In this document: piece by piece, positions 15,480 to 24,392 of the stretch
Layout: the number at the start of each line of letters is the position of its first letter
Position numbering within the stretch: the stretch's first letter is position 1
Origin: Caulobacteraceae bacterium
GTDB taxonomy: Bacteria > Pseudomonadota > Alphaproteobacteria > Caulobacterales > Caulobacteraceae
Direction: 5' to 3'
Length of the DNA stretch: 36,569 nt
Assembly: GCA_947475875.1 (NCBI GenBank)
Contig: CANJME010000024.1
Coordinates: 1-36,569, forward strand
Made by a program: the position numbers and the translations under genes
The notes under the pieces: model-generated
What the model saw: only the letters and a program-made list of their open reading frames with translations
What the model was told of the DNA's origin: nothing
The model's database searches: none

Positions 15480-15494
15480 TTAACGACCTGTTAA
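15480..15494. promoter_or_regulatory. CtrA-type box TTAA-N7-TTAA
   Basis: TTAACGACCTGTTAA matches the full CtrA consensus (TTAA-N7-TTAA, with C or G following depending on strand). It sits 16-30 bases upstream of the ATG of the secreted repeat-protein gene. A further TTAA pair with a nine-base spacer lies at 15543-15559. CtrA is the cell-cycle master regulator of Caulobacterales and relatives. The closeness to the start codon would fit repression, or activation of a transcript with a very short leader. Confidence 0.5.
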
Positions 15495-15579
15495 GATGGA
15501 GAAACCCGCCCGTTTCAACCGCTTGCGCCTGTGGCGGGAATATTAAGGATGGTTGTTAAGAGACGGGCGGTTTTTCGTC

Positions 15580-15768
15580 CTAAAAGTCGACCGCCAGGCC
15601 CTTTCGCTCCCAATCGCCGTAGCGGGTGGGCTCGGGGCCCTTGGGTCCCCCGACCTCATCCGGCAGCGCCTCGGCCGCCTTGCGGACGGCGGCTTCCTCC
15701 AGCGCACGGCGCGCGGCGGGGGTCAGGGGGCGGTCCGGATTGGCGTTAGGGGGTAGATCGTCGGCCAT
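15580..15768 (-). CDS. succinate dehydrogenase assembly factor 4 family (DUF1674)
   Basis: 62 residues. The C-terminal signature GGPKGPEPTRYGDWERKG...DF is that of DUF1674/SDHAF4, which in mitochondria and alphaproteobacteria helps mature the flavinated SdhA subunit of complex II. The N-terminal half is a short charged helix. The ATG at 15768 is taken rather than an upstream in-frame start because the family is this short. It is transcribed divergently from the Old Yellow Enzyme gene with 65 bases between them. Confidence 0.9.
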   Translation of the reverse strand: MADDLPPNANPDRPLTPAARRALEEAAVRKAAEALPDEVGGPKGPEPTRYGDWERKGLAVDF

Positions 15769-15833
15769 GTCCCTAATATGGAGCCCTGACGCCGCGGCCG
15801 CAATCATCCGCCGGCCGTAAGGACCACTGACTG

Positions 15834-16931
15834 ATGACCTCGCTTTTCGATCCCCTGACCCTGACGCGCGGCCCGGCCATGAAGAACCGCTTCATGCTGG
15901 CGCCCCTGACCAATCTGCAGAGCGAGAAGGACGGCCGGCTTTCCGACGAGGAATTCCACTGGCTGACCATGCGGGCCAAGGGCGGCTTTGGCCTGACCAT
16001 GACCTGCGCGGCTTCGGCGCAGGCTTCTGGACGCGCCTGGCCGGGGCAGCTGGGCGCGCATGATGATACGATGCTGCCGGGTCTGACGCGGCTGGCCGCG
16101 GCGATCCGAGCGGAAGACAGCCACTCGGTAGTTCAGATCCACCATGGCGGCATGCGCTGCCCGGCCGACATGCTGGGTCATGCGCCGCTCTGCCCATCCG
16201 ACAACGAAGAGACCGGCGCGCGGGCGATGACGCTGGATGAGGTGAAACGGTGCCGCGATGATTTCGTCGCCGCTGCGGTCCGCTGTGAGAAGGCCGGCTT
16301 CGACGGCGTCGAGCTGCACGGCGCCCACGGCTATCTGATCTGCGAGTTCCTCAGCGCCGAGATCAACCACCGTACAGATGCTTATGGTGGCTCGCCCGAG
16401 AACCGGGCGCGGCTGCTGAACGAAATGGTCGACGGCATTCGCGCCGAATGCGGCAAGGATTTCAGCCTGGGGGTGCGCTTGTCGCCCGAGCGGTTCGGCA
16501 TGAACCTGATGGAAATCCGGGACCTCGCCGGCGCCCTGATGATCGGTAGCAAGATCGATTATCTCGATATGTCGCTGTGGGAGGTGTTCAAGCAGCCGAT
16601 GGAAGAGGACCGGCAGGAAAAGAGCCTGCTGGGCTGGTTCACCGACCTGCCGCGGGGCAACACGCGCCTGGGCGCCGCGGGCAAGCTGCTGACCGCCGCC
16701 GACTGCCACAGGGCGATGGCCGAGGGCCTGGATTTCGTGGTCATCGGCCGGGCCGCGATCCTGCACCATGACTTCCCACGAAAGGTGGCCGCCGATGAGG
16801 CTTTCGAGCCCATAGAACGGCCGGTGTCGGTGGACTACCTGATCGGCGAGGGCCTCTCTCCGGCGTTCGTGCAGTACATGCGCACCTGGAAGGGTTTCGT
16901 GGAGGAAGAGGAAACCGTCCCCGCGGAGTAG
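15834..16931 (+). CDS. NADH:flavin oxidoreductase, Old Yellow Enzyme family
   Basis: 365 residues, a single TIM-barrel FMN domain. Signatures include FMLAPLTNLQS, VQIHHGG, the family-defining HGAHGYLICEFLS with NHRTDAYGGSPENR, and a C-terminal FMN phosphate site DFVVIGRAAI. No iron-sulfur cluster domain follows, so it is a short, single-domain OYE ene-reductase using NAD(P)H to reduce activated C=C bonds; the natural substrate is unknown. AAGGA lies about a dozen bases before the ATG. Confidence 0.92.
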   Translation: MTSLFDPLTLTRGPAMKNRFMLAPLTNLQSEKDGRLSDEEFHWLTMRAKGGFGLTMTCAASAQASGRAWPGQLGAHDDTMLPGLTRLAAAIRAEDSHSVVQIHHGGMRCPADMLGHAPLCPSDNEETGARAMTLDEVKRCRDDFVAAAVRCEKAGFDGVELHGAHGYLICEFLSAEINHRTDAYGGSPENRARLLNEMVDGIRAECGKDFSLGVRLSPERFGMNLMEIRDLAGALMIGSKIDYLDMSLWEVFKQPMEEDRQEKSLLGWFTDLPRGNTRLGAAGKLLTAADCHRAMAEGLDFVVIGRAAILHHDFPRKVAADEAFEPIERPVSVDYLIGEGLSPAFVQYMRTWKGFVEEEETVPAE

Positions 16932-16989
16932 GGACTTGCCGGGCGTCCCGGCCTGTGGCCAAGCTTTGCCTTCAGATCGGAGGACGTCC

Positions 16990-17577
16990 ATGAAACGCAT
17001 CGCCATCACCTTGGTACTGGCTCTGGCCGTGGTGACCGCCGCGGCCGCACAGGCCCCCAAGCTTTCCCGGCAGGCCCCGCCGCTGGCGACCGCGGGCGTC
17101 GCCGTCCCTAATACCTTTACGCCACTGAAGGCCCGCTCCGCGCCGCTGACCGTTCAAAACAGGGCGGCCATCGCCCAGCAGCTGACCGGCAACACCGCGA
17201 CCGCGCCGGTGGGAGCGGTGATCCATCTCGATCCGCAGACGCCGTTCAAGGACGGGGCGTCCCTGGCCTTCTTCGCCTTCAATTCGGTGCAGGCCGCGGG
17301 GAACTACGGCTCGATGGTCGACGGCGCCACCCTGCACGTGAACTGGCCCGCGACCTGGCCGCCGGGCCTTCGTCTCATCGACTGCGCCTTCCAGACCCCG
17401 CCGCCGACCATGGACTATGTGCTCTACGGCTCATCCATCGTGAAGGGCACGGCGCCGACGGTGAACGAGCACATGGTGTTCGTGGTGCAGGGCGACGCCA
17501 AACTGACCTACGCGGAGATCCGCTCGAAGACCTACAATCTTGCTTTCTGGTACTGCGAGATCACGCGGTTGAGTTAG
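16990..17577 (+). CDS. secreted protein, unknown function
   Basis: 195 residues. A signal peptide (MKRIAITLVLALAVVTAAAAQA) is cleaved near residue 22. The mature part is probably all-beta (LTYAEIRSKTYNLAFWYCEIT at the end, two cysteines). No family is recognised. The ATG at 16990 has GGAGGA just upstream; an earlier in-frame start would spoil the signal. It lies 82 bases before the DUF1800 gene in the same direction and may be co-transcribed. Confidence 0.8.
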   Translation: MKRIAITLVLALAVVTAAAAQAPKLSRQAPPLATAGVAVPNTFTPLKARSAPLTVQNRAAIAQQLTGNTATAPVGAVIHLDPQTPFKDGASLAFFAFNSVQAAGNYGSMVDGATLHVNWPATWPPGLRLIDCAFQTPPPTMDYVLYGSSIVKGTAPTVNEHMVFVVQGDAKLTYAEIRSKTYNLAFWYCEITRLS

Positions 17578-17659
17578 GGGTGGCTGCGCCGGCGAAATCG
17601 CCTGTTGCTGGACAATCCTGGCCTTAGGTCTAGGGTGTCTGGCCCAAGGGGAGGCGGCG

Positions 17660-19405
17660 ATGGCGACAGGCAATCGCGCAAGTTGGCAGGGCGACCTTTC
17701 GCCTATATCGGCCAGTGACTGGAACGCCGACTTCGCGGCGCATCTTATGGCGCGGGCGGGGTTTGGCGGCACGCCGGCGGACATTGCCCGGCTGACCGCT
17801 ATGGGACCGGCGGCGGCGGTGAAGAGCCTCGTTTATTTCAAGCCGGCCGATGCCGCGCACCTGCCGCCCTACGACGAATCCAACATCCACGAGCCTGGTC
17901 TGGAGCCATTTCCGGAGAGCCGGCCGGCGGCGACGGACCTGGCCAAACGGACCGGCATGGCGCTGGGCGTAAAGGCCAAGCCCACCGGTAACCGGCGACT
18001 GCAGCCGGTGTGTGACAAGTTCTTCTACTGGCTGCGGGCCAGCGCGCTGGAGACGAGCCGCGTGGGCTACTGGTGGGCCAACCGGATGCTCAACAGCAAG
18101 GCGCCGCTGCAGGAGAAAATGGCCCTGTTCTGGCACGGCCACTTTTGCTCGAACGAAGACAAGGTGCGCGACTATCGCAAGCTGCTGGGCCAGCTGCGGC
18201 TCTTTCACCGGCAAGGCATGGGCAATTTCCGGGACCTGACTGTGGCGGTGGCCCAGGACCCGGGGATGCTGTCGTTCCTCGACGCCGGCAAGAACATCAA
18301 GGGCGCGCCCAACGAGAATTTCGCCCGCGAGATCATGGAACTCTTCACCATGGGCGTGGGCAACTACACCGAAAAGGACGTGCGCGAGGGCGCGCGGGCC
18401 TTCACCGGCTGGAACTTTGTCGACCTGAAGTTCGTGGTGAACGCCGAGCAGCACGACGCCGGGCCGAAGACCTTCCTCGGCCAGACCGGCAATTTCGATG
18501 GCGTCAATGTCATCGACATCATCATGGCCCAGCCGGCGACGGCAAAGCACGTGTCAGGCAAGATCTATCGCTGGTTCGTGCGCCAGGACCTTGATCCCTC
18601 GCTGCAGGGCAAGCTGGGCGACAAGTTCCGGCAGGGCCGTTACGAGATCAAACCGCTGCTGGAAACGATCTTCCTTTCGAAGGATTTCTACAGCCCCGCC
18701 TCAGTGGCGACGCGGATCCAGAGCCCGATCCAGCTGGCGGTGTCGACCTACCGCAAGATGGGCCTGACCGCCGTGCCAGGTGTGCCCGACTTCAACGGCG
18801 CGACCGGCGCCCTGGGCCAGCGCCTCTTTGCCCCGCCGACTGTAGCCGGATGGCCGGACGGACGCAGCTGGATCACGCCGGGGCTGCTGCTGGAGCGCGG
18901 CAACTTCGCGCGCGACGTGCTGTTCCCCGACATCGCTTTCATTCCCGGCGACCGTTACGGCGGCGGCGATATCCGCCCGGTCTCGGCCCGGATCAGGGAC
19001 GGCGCCGACATCACCACCGCGACCGCCCAGCCGGGCGACCGGGTCATGGCCCAGTCCAACGCCAACATCGACCGCGACGAGGATTTCAACACCCGCTACG
19101 GCAGCTATCGCGGTTGGCAGATGGCCATCGAGCGGGTCAAGGCCATCCCCAGAGACACCGCGCAGATCAATCTTTCCGCCATGCTCGCCGCGGCGGGCGC
19201 GAAGACAACGGGCGAGGCGGTCGACCATTTCATCACCCGCTTCATGCGCGTGCCGCCCGGCGCCGCCGCGAAGGCCAGGATGGTCGCCTTCCTCGATAAC
19301 GAGCTCGGCACAACAGACCTCAAGGCCGCCGAGAGCTATATGGAACAGCCGCTGCGCATGACCCTGCACCTGGTCATGAGTCAGCCCGAATATCAGCTGG
19401 ATTGA
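17660..19405 (+). CDS. DUF1800 family protein
   Basis: 581 residues. The typical start ...AHLMARAGFGGTPADIARL and the core LQEKMALFWHGHFCSN, GAPNENFAREIMELFTMGVGNYTEKDVREGARAFTGW and APPTVAGWPDGRSWI are characteristic of DUF1800 (PF08811). These proteins are nearly always encoded beside a DUF1501 protein, as here. The biochemical function is unknown. No signal peptide is obvious at the ATG chosen, which has GGGGAGG six bases upstream. It is followed five bases later by the DUF1501 gene. Confidence 0.92.
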   Translation: MATGNRASWQGDLSPISASDWNADFAAHLMARAGFGGTPADIARLTAMGPAAAVKSLVYFKPADAAHLPPYDESNIHEPGLEPFPESRPAATDLAKRTGMALGVKAKPTGNRRLQPVCDKFFYWLRASALETSRVGYWWANRMLNSKAPLQEKMALFWHGHFCSNEDKVRDYRKLLGQLRLFHRQGMGNFRDLTVAVAQDPGMLSFLDAGKNIKGAPNENFAREIMELFTMGVGNYTEKDVREGARAFTGWNFVDLKFVVNAEQHDAGPKTFLGQTGNFDGVNVIDIIMAQPATAKHVSGKIYRWFVRQDLDPSLQGKLGDKFRQGRYEIKPLLETIFLSKDFYSPASVATRIQSPIQLAVSTYRKMGLTAVPGVPDFNGATGALGQRLFAPPTVAGWPDGRSWITPGLLLERGNFARDVLFPDIAFIPGDRYGGGDIRPVSARIRDGADITTATAQPGDRVMAQSNANIDRDEDFNTRYGSYRGWQMAIERVKAIPRDTAQINLSAMLAAAGAKTTGEAVDHFITRFMRVPPGAAAKARMVAFLDNELGTTDLKAAESYMEQPLRMTLHLVMSQPEYQLD

Positions 19406-19410
19406 AGATC

Positions 19411-20628
19411 ATGGCCGATAGCGAACAATCTTCAGGTCAAACCCGCCGCACCCTGCTCCAGGCCGGCGCAGCCGGCGCTGCGCTGGCCATCGGCGGCGGG
19501 GTCAGCGCCCAGACGCTAACCGGCGGCAATCCCAACCGCATCCTGGTGGTGCTGGAACTTTCCGGCGGCAATGACGGGCTGAACACCGTCGTGCCCTATG
19601 GCGACGACGCCTACTATCGCCTGCGTCCGACCATCGGCCAGCGCAAGCCGGCCATCCGGGTGCTCGACGATCATTTCGGCTTCAACGGCGGCATGACCGG
19701 GTTCGAGCGTCTCTACAAGGACGGCAAGGTCGCCATCGTCCACGGCTGTGGCTACGCAGAGCCGTCGTTCTCGCACTTCACCTCCATGGCCTACTGGCAG
19801 ACCGCCGCGCCGAACAGCGGCGAGGCCTATGGCTGGGTGGGGCGCCTGGCCGACGCCATGGCGCCGTCGGCGCCACCCAACTATCTGGTCAATATCAGCG
19901 CCATCCAGTCGCTGGCCGTCCGCGCCGAGAAGCACCAGCCGATCGTGTTCAGCAACCCGGACAGCTTCATCCGCGATGCGTTCGTCCAGGAAAGGGCGGC
20001 CCTGGCGGCCGCGCCCGCCGCCAGCGGCGGCGTGGGCAACCCCTCGCAAGCCTACCTGCTCGATCTGGCCAAGAGCGCCAGCCAGTCCTCGACCCTGATC
20101 CGTGAGGCGTGGAGCGGCTATCGATCACCCGTCGACTATGGCTTCAACGACCTGGGCCTGCGCCGCGTGGCGGCGATGATCAACGCCGGCATACCCGCCC
20201 ACCTTTACTATACGGCCTATGCCAACAACGCCTTCGACACCCACGTGGTGCAGACCGATCTGCACCAGAGGCTGCTCACCTATACCTCCGACGCGGTGGC
20301 CGGATTCATGCAGGATATGCAGCGGCTGGGCAGAGCCAATGACGTGACCCTGATGGCCTTTTCCGAGTTCGGACGGCGAGTTCCCGAAAACACCAGCCAG
20401 GGCACCGATCACGGCGCGGCCAACGCGATGTTCGTGGTCGGTGGGCGGGTGAAGGGCGGCCACTATGGCCAGATCCCCAGCCTCACCGCGCTCGATGCCG
20501 GCGACAATCTGAAGTTCACCACCGACTTCCGCCGGGTTTACTCGACCATGATCGGCGGCTGGCTGGGCCAGGGAAGCGCGAACGCCATCCTGAAGGGGAA
20601 TTTCGAGCGGTTTGAAATGTTCGCCTGA
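19411..20628 (+). CDS. DUF1501 family protein with Tat signal
   Basis: 405 residues. A twin-arginine signal (TRRTLLQAGAAGAALAIGGG, Arg12-Arg13) predicts export in folded form. The core has the DUF1501 pattern RILVVLELSGGNDGLNTVVPYGD and later FSEFGRRVPEN and GTDHGAANAMFVVGG, similar in layout to the alkaline phosphatase/sulfatase superfamily. It pairs with the preceding DUF1800 gene; the pair is widespread but its role is unknown. The ATG at 19411 is used; a TTG overlapping the upstream stop is less likely. Confidence 0.92.
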   Translation: MADSEQSSGQTRRTLLQAGAAGAALAIGGGVSAQTLTGGNPNRILVVLELSGGNDGLNTVVPYGDDAYYRLRPTIGQRKPAIRVLDDHFGFNGGMTGFERLYKDGKVAIVHGCGYAEPSFSHFTSMAYWQTAAPNSGEAYGWVGRLADAMAPSAPPNYLVNISAIQSLAVRAEKHQPIVFSNPDSFIRDAFVQERAALAAAPAASGGVGNPSQAYLLDLAKSASQSSTLIREAWSGYRSPVDYGFNDLGLRRVAAMINAGIPAHLYYTAYANNAFDTHVVQTDLHQRLLTYTSDAVAGFMQDMQRLGRANDVTLMAFSEFGRRVPENTSQGTDHGAANAMFVVGGRVKGGHYGQIPSLTALDAGDNLKFTTDFRRVYSTMIGGWLGQGSANAILKGNFERFEMFA

Positions 20629-20656
20629 GGCGCCGCCGGGCGGCGAATGATCTGAT

Positions 20657-20730
20657 TGGCTGGGGGACTAGGACTCGAACCTAGAATGACGGTACCAAAA
20701 ACCGCAGTGTTACCATTACACCATCCCCCA
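20657..20730 (-). tRNA. tRNA-Gln (anticodon TTG), CCA encoded
   Basis: Acceptor TGGGGGA pairs with TCCCCCA, then discriminator G and CCA. The anticodon loop TTTTGGT gives TTG, reading CAA. The T-arm CTAGG-TTCGAGT-CCTAG is regular. Confidence 0.96.
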
Positions 20731-20867
20731 ACAGCGCCGGAGCATCTCCGGGCCGGGAAGCGCGCCGGGATAGCCCATGGACCGGCCCATTGCAACGGGC
20801 CGGACGCAAGGTCCGCCGCGCCTTGCGGGGACGGGACCCCTTCTCTATAAGGCCCGCTCCTGGCAAG

Positions 20868-20944
20868 CGGAGTGTGGCTCAGTCTGGTAGAGCACTGCGT
20901 TCGGGACGCAGGGGTCGCAGGTTCAAATCCTGCCACTCCGACCA
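20868..20944 (+). tRNA. tRNA-Pro (anticodon CGG), CCA encoded
   Basis: Acceptor CGGAGTG pairs with CACTCCG, then A and CCA. The anticodon arm CTGCG-TTCGGGA-CGCAG gives CGG, reading CCG. The T-arm GCAGG-TTCAAAT-CCTGC is intact. It is divergent from tRNA-Gln, 137 bases apart. Confidence 0.97.
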
Positions 20945-21047
20945 GGACTTTCCCGAGAGATATTCGCCGCCGTCGCCCTCCTCCATTGCCAAGGCGCGGC
21001 CTTGCGATAAGGGTCGCCTCTGACGCGTGGCCGGCAAGGGGCGATCG

Positions 21048-22808
21048 ATGAAACAGTTCTGGCTGACCCTGGCGGGGGTTTTCGCGGGCCTGGTGCTGTT
21101 CTTTGTGGTCCTTCCGGTCGGGTTCCTGCTGGCCGCCTCGGCCGTGGCGTCCGCGCCGCGCACGCCCTCGCAGACCGTGCTCTATGTTGATCTTCGCGGC
21201 GGCATGACCGACCAGTCCACAGCCGCGCCTTTCGCCAGCCTGACCGGCGAGCCGCTGTCGGTCACGACCCTGGCGCTGGTGCTGCGCCAGGCGCAGGCCG
21301 ATCCCAAGGTGAAGTCCCTCTTCGTGCGTCTGCCTGAGGGCGGCATGGACCCGGCGGCGGCCGACGAACTGGTCCAGGCGTTCCGGCGCTTCAAGGCCGC
21401 GGGCAAGATCATCTATGCGCACAGCCAGGGACTCTATGCCTCGGGCCTGGTCACCTCGACCTATCAGCTGGGGGCGGAGGCCACGCAGCTCTGGATGCAG
21501 CCCGGCGCGCCGTTCGAGGCGACCGGCATCAGTCAGGAGGAAATCTTCTTTGCGCGAGCCTTTCAGCAGTACGGCGTCTCGGCCGAATTCGAGCAGCGCG
21601 GGCCCTACAAGAACGCGGTCAATCCGTACCTCTATTCGGGCTTCACCCCGGCCCACCGCGAGGCCGAGCTGGGCTGGATGACGGCGGTGTTCAATTCCAC
21701 CATCGCCTCGGTCGCCGCCTCGCGCCATTTGAGCGAGCCCGCCGTCCGTGCGGCCATCGTTGGCGGACCCTATGACGCCGACGGGGCCAAGGCCGCTGGC
21801 CTGATCGACCGCACCGGCCAGGTGGAGGAGATGGAGGACGCGGCGCTGGACGCAGCCGGACGGGATTCGGTGTTTATCGACATCAGCGACTATCGCGCGC
21901 CCCGGCGGGGCGGCGGCGGAGCGCGGATCGCGGTGGTCAATGTCGAGGGCGAGATCAATGTCGGCGACAGCGGCTCGACCTTGCTCGGCGAGACCTCGGT
22001 CGGGTCGGACACCATCGCCGGGGCCTTGCGCGATGCGGCCGAGGACGATGATGTGAAGGCCATTGTGCTGCGGGTTTCCTCGCCCGGCGGCGCCGATACC
22101 GCGGCCGAACAGATCGCCGCGGCGGTGCGCGCGGCGAAGGCGGCGAAGAAGCCGGTGGTGGTCTCGATGGGGTCCTATGCCGCCTCGGGCGGCTACTGGA
22201 TCTCGGCCGAGGCCGACTGCATCGTCGCCCAGCCGACGACGCTGACCGGCTCGATCGGCGTCTATGGCGGCAAGTTCTCGGGTGGCAAGGCGGCCGCCAG
22301 ATTCGGCGTCGATCTGGACCAGATCACCGTCGGCGGCGACTACGCCGGCATGTCCTCGCTGGGCGCGCCAATGAGCGGGAACCAGCGCGCCGCTTATTCA
22401 GCGCAAGTCGACCGCATCTATGACGCCTTCATCGATCATGTCGCCAAAGGCCGGAACATTCCGGCCGAGCGGGTGCGCGAGATCGCCGGCGGACGGGTGT
22501 GGACCGGTGTGGAGGCCAAGCAGCTGGGCCTGGTGGATGAACTGGGCGGCCTTTCCGAAGCCATCGAGAAGGCCAAAAGCATGGCGCATCTGAAAGGGTC
22601 GGTCCGCCTTGAGATGCTGCCGATAGGTCCTTCGCCCTATGAGGCGCTGCAGCGGATGCTGGGTATCAGCGCGACCAGCGCCAAAGGTTTGATCGCAGCC
22701 GGCGCGCTGCTCGGCGACGAGCGGGCTCAGGCGATGATCCGTTCTATGACGCGCGAAGGGGCCGGGTCGCGGCAGGGACGAGTGCTGGCGCCCAAACCCT
22801 TGAATTGA
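21048..22808 (+). CDS. sppA: signal peptide peptidase SppA, 67K type
   Basis: 586 residues, the long two-domain form. An N-terminal membrane anchor (about 7-32) is followed by two ClpP-like domains. The Ser/Lys dyad is visible: Lys188 in RGPYKNAVNPY of the N-terminal domain and Ser380 in GSYAASGGYWIS of the C-terminal domain. It degrades cleaved signal peptides in the membrane. AAGGGG precedes the ATG at 21048; an in-frame start seven codons upstream is unsupported. It begins shortly after tRNA-Pro and appears monocistronic. Confidence 0.95.
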   Translation: MKQFWLTLAGVFAGLVLFFVVLPVGFLLAASAVASAPRTPSQTVLYVDLRGGMTDQSTAAPFASLTGEPLSVTTLALVLRQAQADPKVKSLFVRLPEGGMDPAAADELVQAFRRFKAAGKIIYAHSQGLYASGLVTSTYQLGAEATQLWMQPGAPFEATGISQEEIFFARAFQQYGVSAEFEQRGPYKNAVNPYLYSGFTPAHREAELGWMTAVFNSTIASVAASRHLSEPAVRAAIVGGPYDADGAKAAGLIDRTGQVEEMEDAALDAAGRDSVFIDISDYRAPRRGGGGARIAVVNVEGEINVGDSGSTLLGETSVGSDTIAGALRDAAEDDDVKAIVLRVSSPGGADTAAEQIAAAVRAAKAAKKPVVVSMGSYAASGGYWISAEADCIVAQPTTLTGSIGVYGGKFSGGKAAARFGVDLDQITVGGDYAGMSSLGAPMSGNQRAAYSAQVDRIYDAFIDHVAKGRNIPAERVREIAGGRVWTGVEAKQLGLVDELGGLSEAIEKAKSMAHLKGSVRLEMLPIGPSPYEALQRMLGISATSAKGLIAAGALLGDERAQAMIRSMTREGAGSRQGRVLAPKPLN

Positions 22809-22854
22809 TTACGCCCCGTTTCGTCTCTTGCGTCAGAATGCCACACGAAGACTG

Positions 22855-22936
22855 GCCAATTGGCGGTCGACTGATCCAATATTTCCCGTCTGCAATGTTG
22901 TATTTCGACGATCACGGTCTAGCGTGACCGTAGACC
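22855..22936. promoter_or_regulatory. palindromes upstream of the XRE regulator gene
   Basis: GCCAATTGGC (22855-22864) is a perfect ten-base palindrome. Two overlapping inverted repeats follow: ACGGTC-N6-GACCGT (22914-22931) and GGTCTA-N9-TAGACC (22916-22936). They are placed where an autoregulating XRE protein could bind, 18 bases before the chosen start. Confidence 0.35.
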
Positions 22937-22953
22937 AAACAGTGAGAAATACC

Positions 22954-23394
22954 GTGGCGAGTACGCTCAAGAAGGGGCCCAAAAAGGCCTCCACATCACG
23001 CGATTCGGCCGGACAGGCGCACCCGGTCGATCAGCACGTCGGCGCCCAGGTCAGGCTTCGCCGGAGGATGCTCGGAGTCTCGCAGGAGAAACTGGCCGAC
23101 CAGCTGGATCTGACCTTTCAGCAGGTGCAGAAATACGAGCGCGGACACAACCGCATCAGCGCCTCAAAGCTGTTCCAGATCGCTCAGGCGCTGGAGACCG
23201 ACATCAGCCAGTTTTTCCGGGGACTGGCGACAGGCGGCGAGGACGGCGAGATCCGCGTGCACCGCGACGCCGTTTCCGAATTTCTTGCCACCCCAGATGG
23301 ACTGGAGCTGGTGCAGCTGTGGGGCCAGGTGCCGCCGAGATCGCGCCGCAAGCTGATCGGTCTGATCCGCGTGATGGCCGGCGGCGAGGATTAG
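22954..23394 (+). CDS. XRE-family helix-turn-helix transcriptional regulator
   Basis: 146 residues from the GTG chosen. A lysine-rich N-terminal arm (about 1-25) precedes a Cro/C1-type HTH (28-83): VGAQVRLRRRMLGVSQEKLADQ, then LTFQQVQKYERGHNRIS, then LFQIAQALETDI. The C-terminal part is acidic and helical. Many alphaproteobacteria carry this short XRE type; target genes are unknown. In-frame GTG codons at 22924 and 22942 are alternative starts, none with a clear ribosome binding site. Its stop overlaps the stop of egtD by four bases on the other strand. Confidence 0.85.
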   Translation: MASTLKKGPKKASTSRDSAGQAHPVDQHVGAQVRLRRRMLGVSQEKLADQLDLTFQQVQKYERGHNRISASKLFQIAQALETDISQFFRGLATGGEDGEIRVHRDAVSEFLATPDGLELVQLWGQVPPRSRRKLIGLIRVMAGGED

Positions 23395-24392
23395 AGCACT
23401 CTCAGCAAATGCACGCTGAAGAGGTCCGCTTCGTCGGTCCAGACTTCGGTGGGCGCGTAGCCGGCGGCGCGGGCCAGGGCGCTGAATCCTTCGATTGAAT
23501 ATTTGTACGAGTTCTCGACGTGCACCGGCTCGCCGGCGGCGAAGGTGAAGGCCCGCTCGCCGATGCGCGCGGTCTGGTCCCGTTCGCTGAGCAGATGGAT
23601 GCCGACCTGGCCGCTGGCGGGATCATAGCGGGCGACATGGCGGAAGGCCTCCGGGTCGAAATCCGCGCCCAGTTCCCGGTTGGCGCGGACCAGCAGGTTG
23701 CGGCTGAAGTCCTGGGTGACGCCGGCCGCATCATCATAAGCCGGCTGGATGATGGAAGCGCACTTCTTCAAATCAACGCCGATCAGCATCAGGGCGCCCG
23801 GTCCCAGGCGCCGGGCCCAGCGCGCAAGGAACGCCTGCGCCTCGAGAGGCTCCAGATTGCCGATGGTTGAGCCAGGATAAAAGCCGGTCCGCCGGCCGCC
23901 GTAGAGATTCTGCGGCAGGTCGAAGGCCTGGCCATAGTCGGCGCACACCGCCTCGACCAGTACCTCTGGATAGTCGCCGGCGATTGCGTTTGCGGCGGCC
24001 AGCAGGTGCTCGCGCGAGATGTCGATGGGCACGTAGGACGCCGGCGTTTCCAGGGCGTCGAGGAGGATGCGCACCTTGCGGCTGGAGCCGGAGCCCAGCT
24101 CGATCAGTTGCGCATCGGGGCCGACGACGGTCGCGATCTCGACGGCGTTGTCGTCCAGGATGCGCAACTCGGTGCGGGTCGGATAATATTCCGGCAGCTC
24201 GCAGATGGCGTCGAACAGGGCCGAGCCGCGCGCATCGTAGAGGAACCGGCAGGGGATGGCTTTTTGCGCCCGGGACAGCCCGGCGACCAGCGCGTCGCGG
24301 AAGCTGTCTTCGCCGGGATGAAAGTCGTGGAAGATCGCCGCGCGGCGGACGCGGGCGGCCGTGGCCGAGCTTTGCAGGGGCGCGTCATACAT
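23391..24392 (-). CDS. egtD: L-histidine N-alpha-methyltransferase EgtD
   Basis: 333 residues. Trimethylates histidine to hercynine with SAM, the first step of ergothioneine synthesis. The N-terminal part contains CRFLYDARGSALFDAICELPEYYPTRTE in pieces typical of the family. The SAM-binding motif reads LIELGSGSSRKVRILLDAL, and the substrate region includes FYPGSTIGNLEP and TQDFSRNLLVRANRELGADF. Its ATG overlaps the egtB stop by eight bases, so the two are translationally coupled. It ends the four-gene minus-strand operon. Confidence 0.95.
   Translation of the reverse strand: MYDAPLQSSATAARVRRAAIFHDFHPGEDSFRDALVAGLSRAQKAIPCRFLYDARGSALFDAICELPEYYPTRTELRILDDNAVEIATVVGPDAQLIELGSGSSRKVRILLDALETPASYVPIDISREHLLAAANAIAGDYPEVLVEAVCADYGQAFDLPQNLYGGRRTGFYPGSTIGNLEPLEAQAFLARWARRLGPGALMLIGVDLKKCASIIQPAYDDAAGVTQDFSRNLLVRANRELGADFDPEAFRHVARYDPASGQVGIHLLSERDQTARIGERAFTFAAGEPVHVENSYKYSIEGFSALARAAGYAPTEVWTDEADLFSVHLLRVL

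Noticed and set aside
14573-15559. Long plus-strand open frames (about 300 residues) opposite the secreted repeat-protein gene
   Set aside because: Composition is Arg/Gly/Val-rich without domains, no ribosome binding site, and the frames mirror the repeats of the minus-strand gene, which has a signal peptide and GGAG site.
20657-20944. Divergent tRNA-Gln and tRNA-Pro as targets of another mobile element
   Set aside because: No integrase or partial tRNA copy lies nearby; both flanks are ordinary chromosomal genes.
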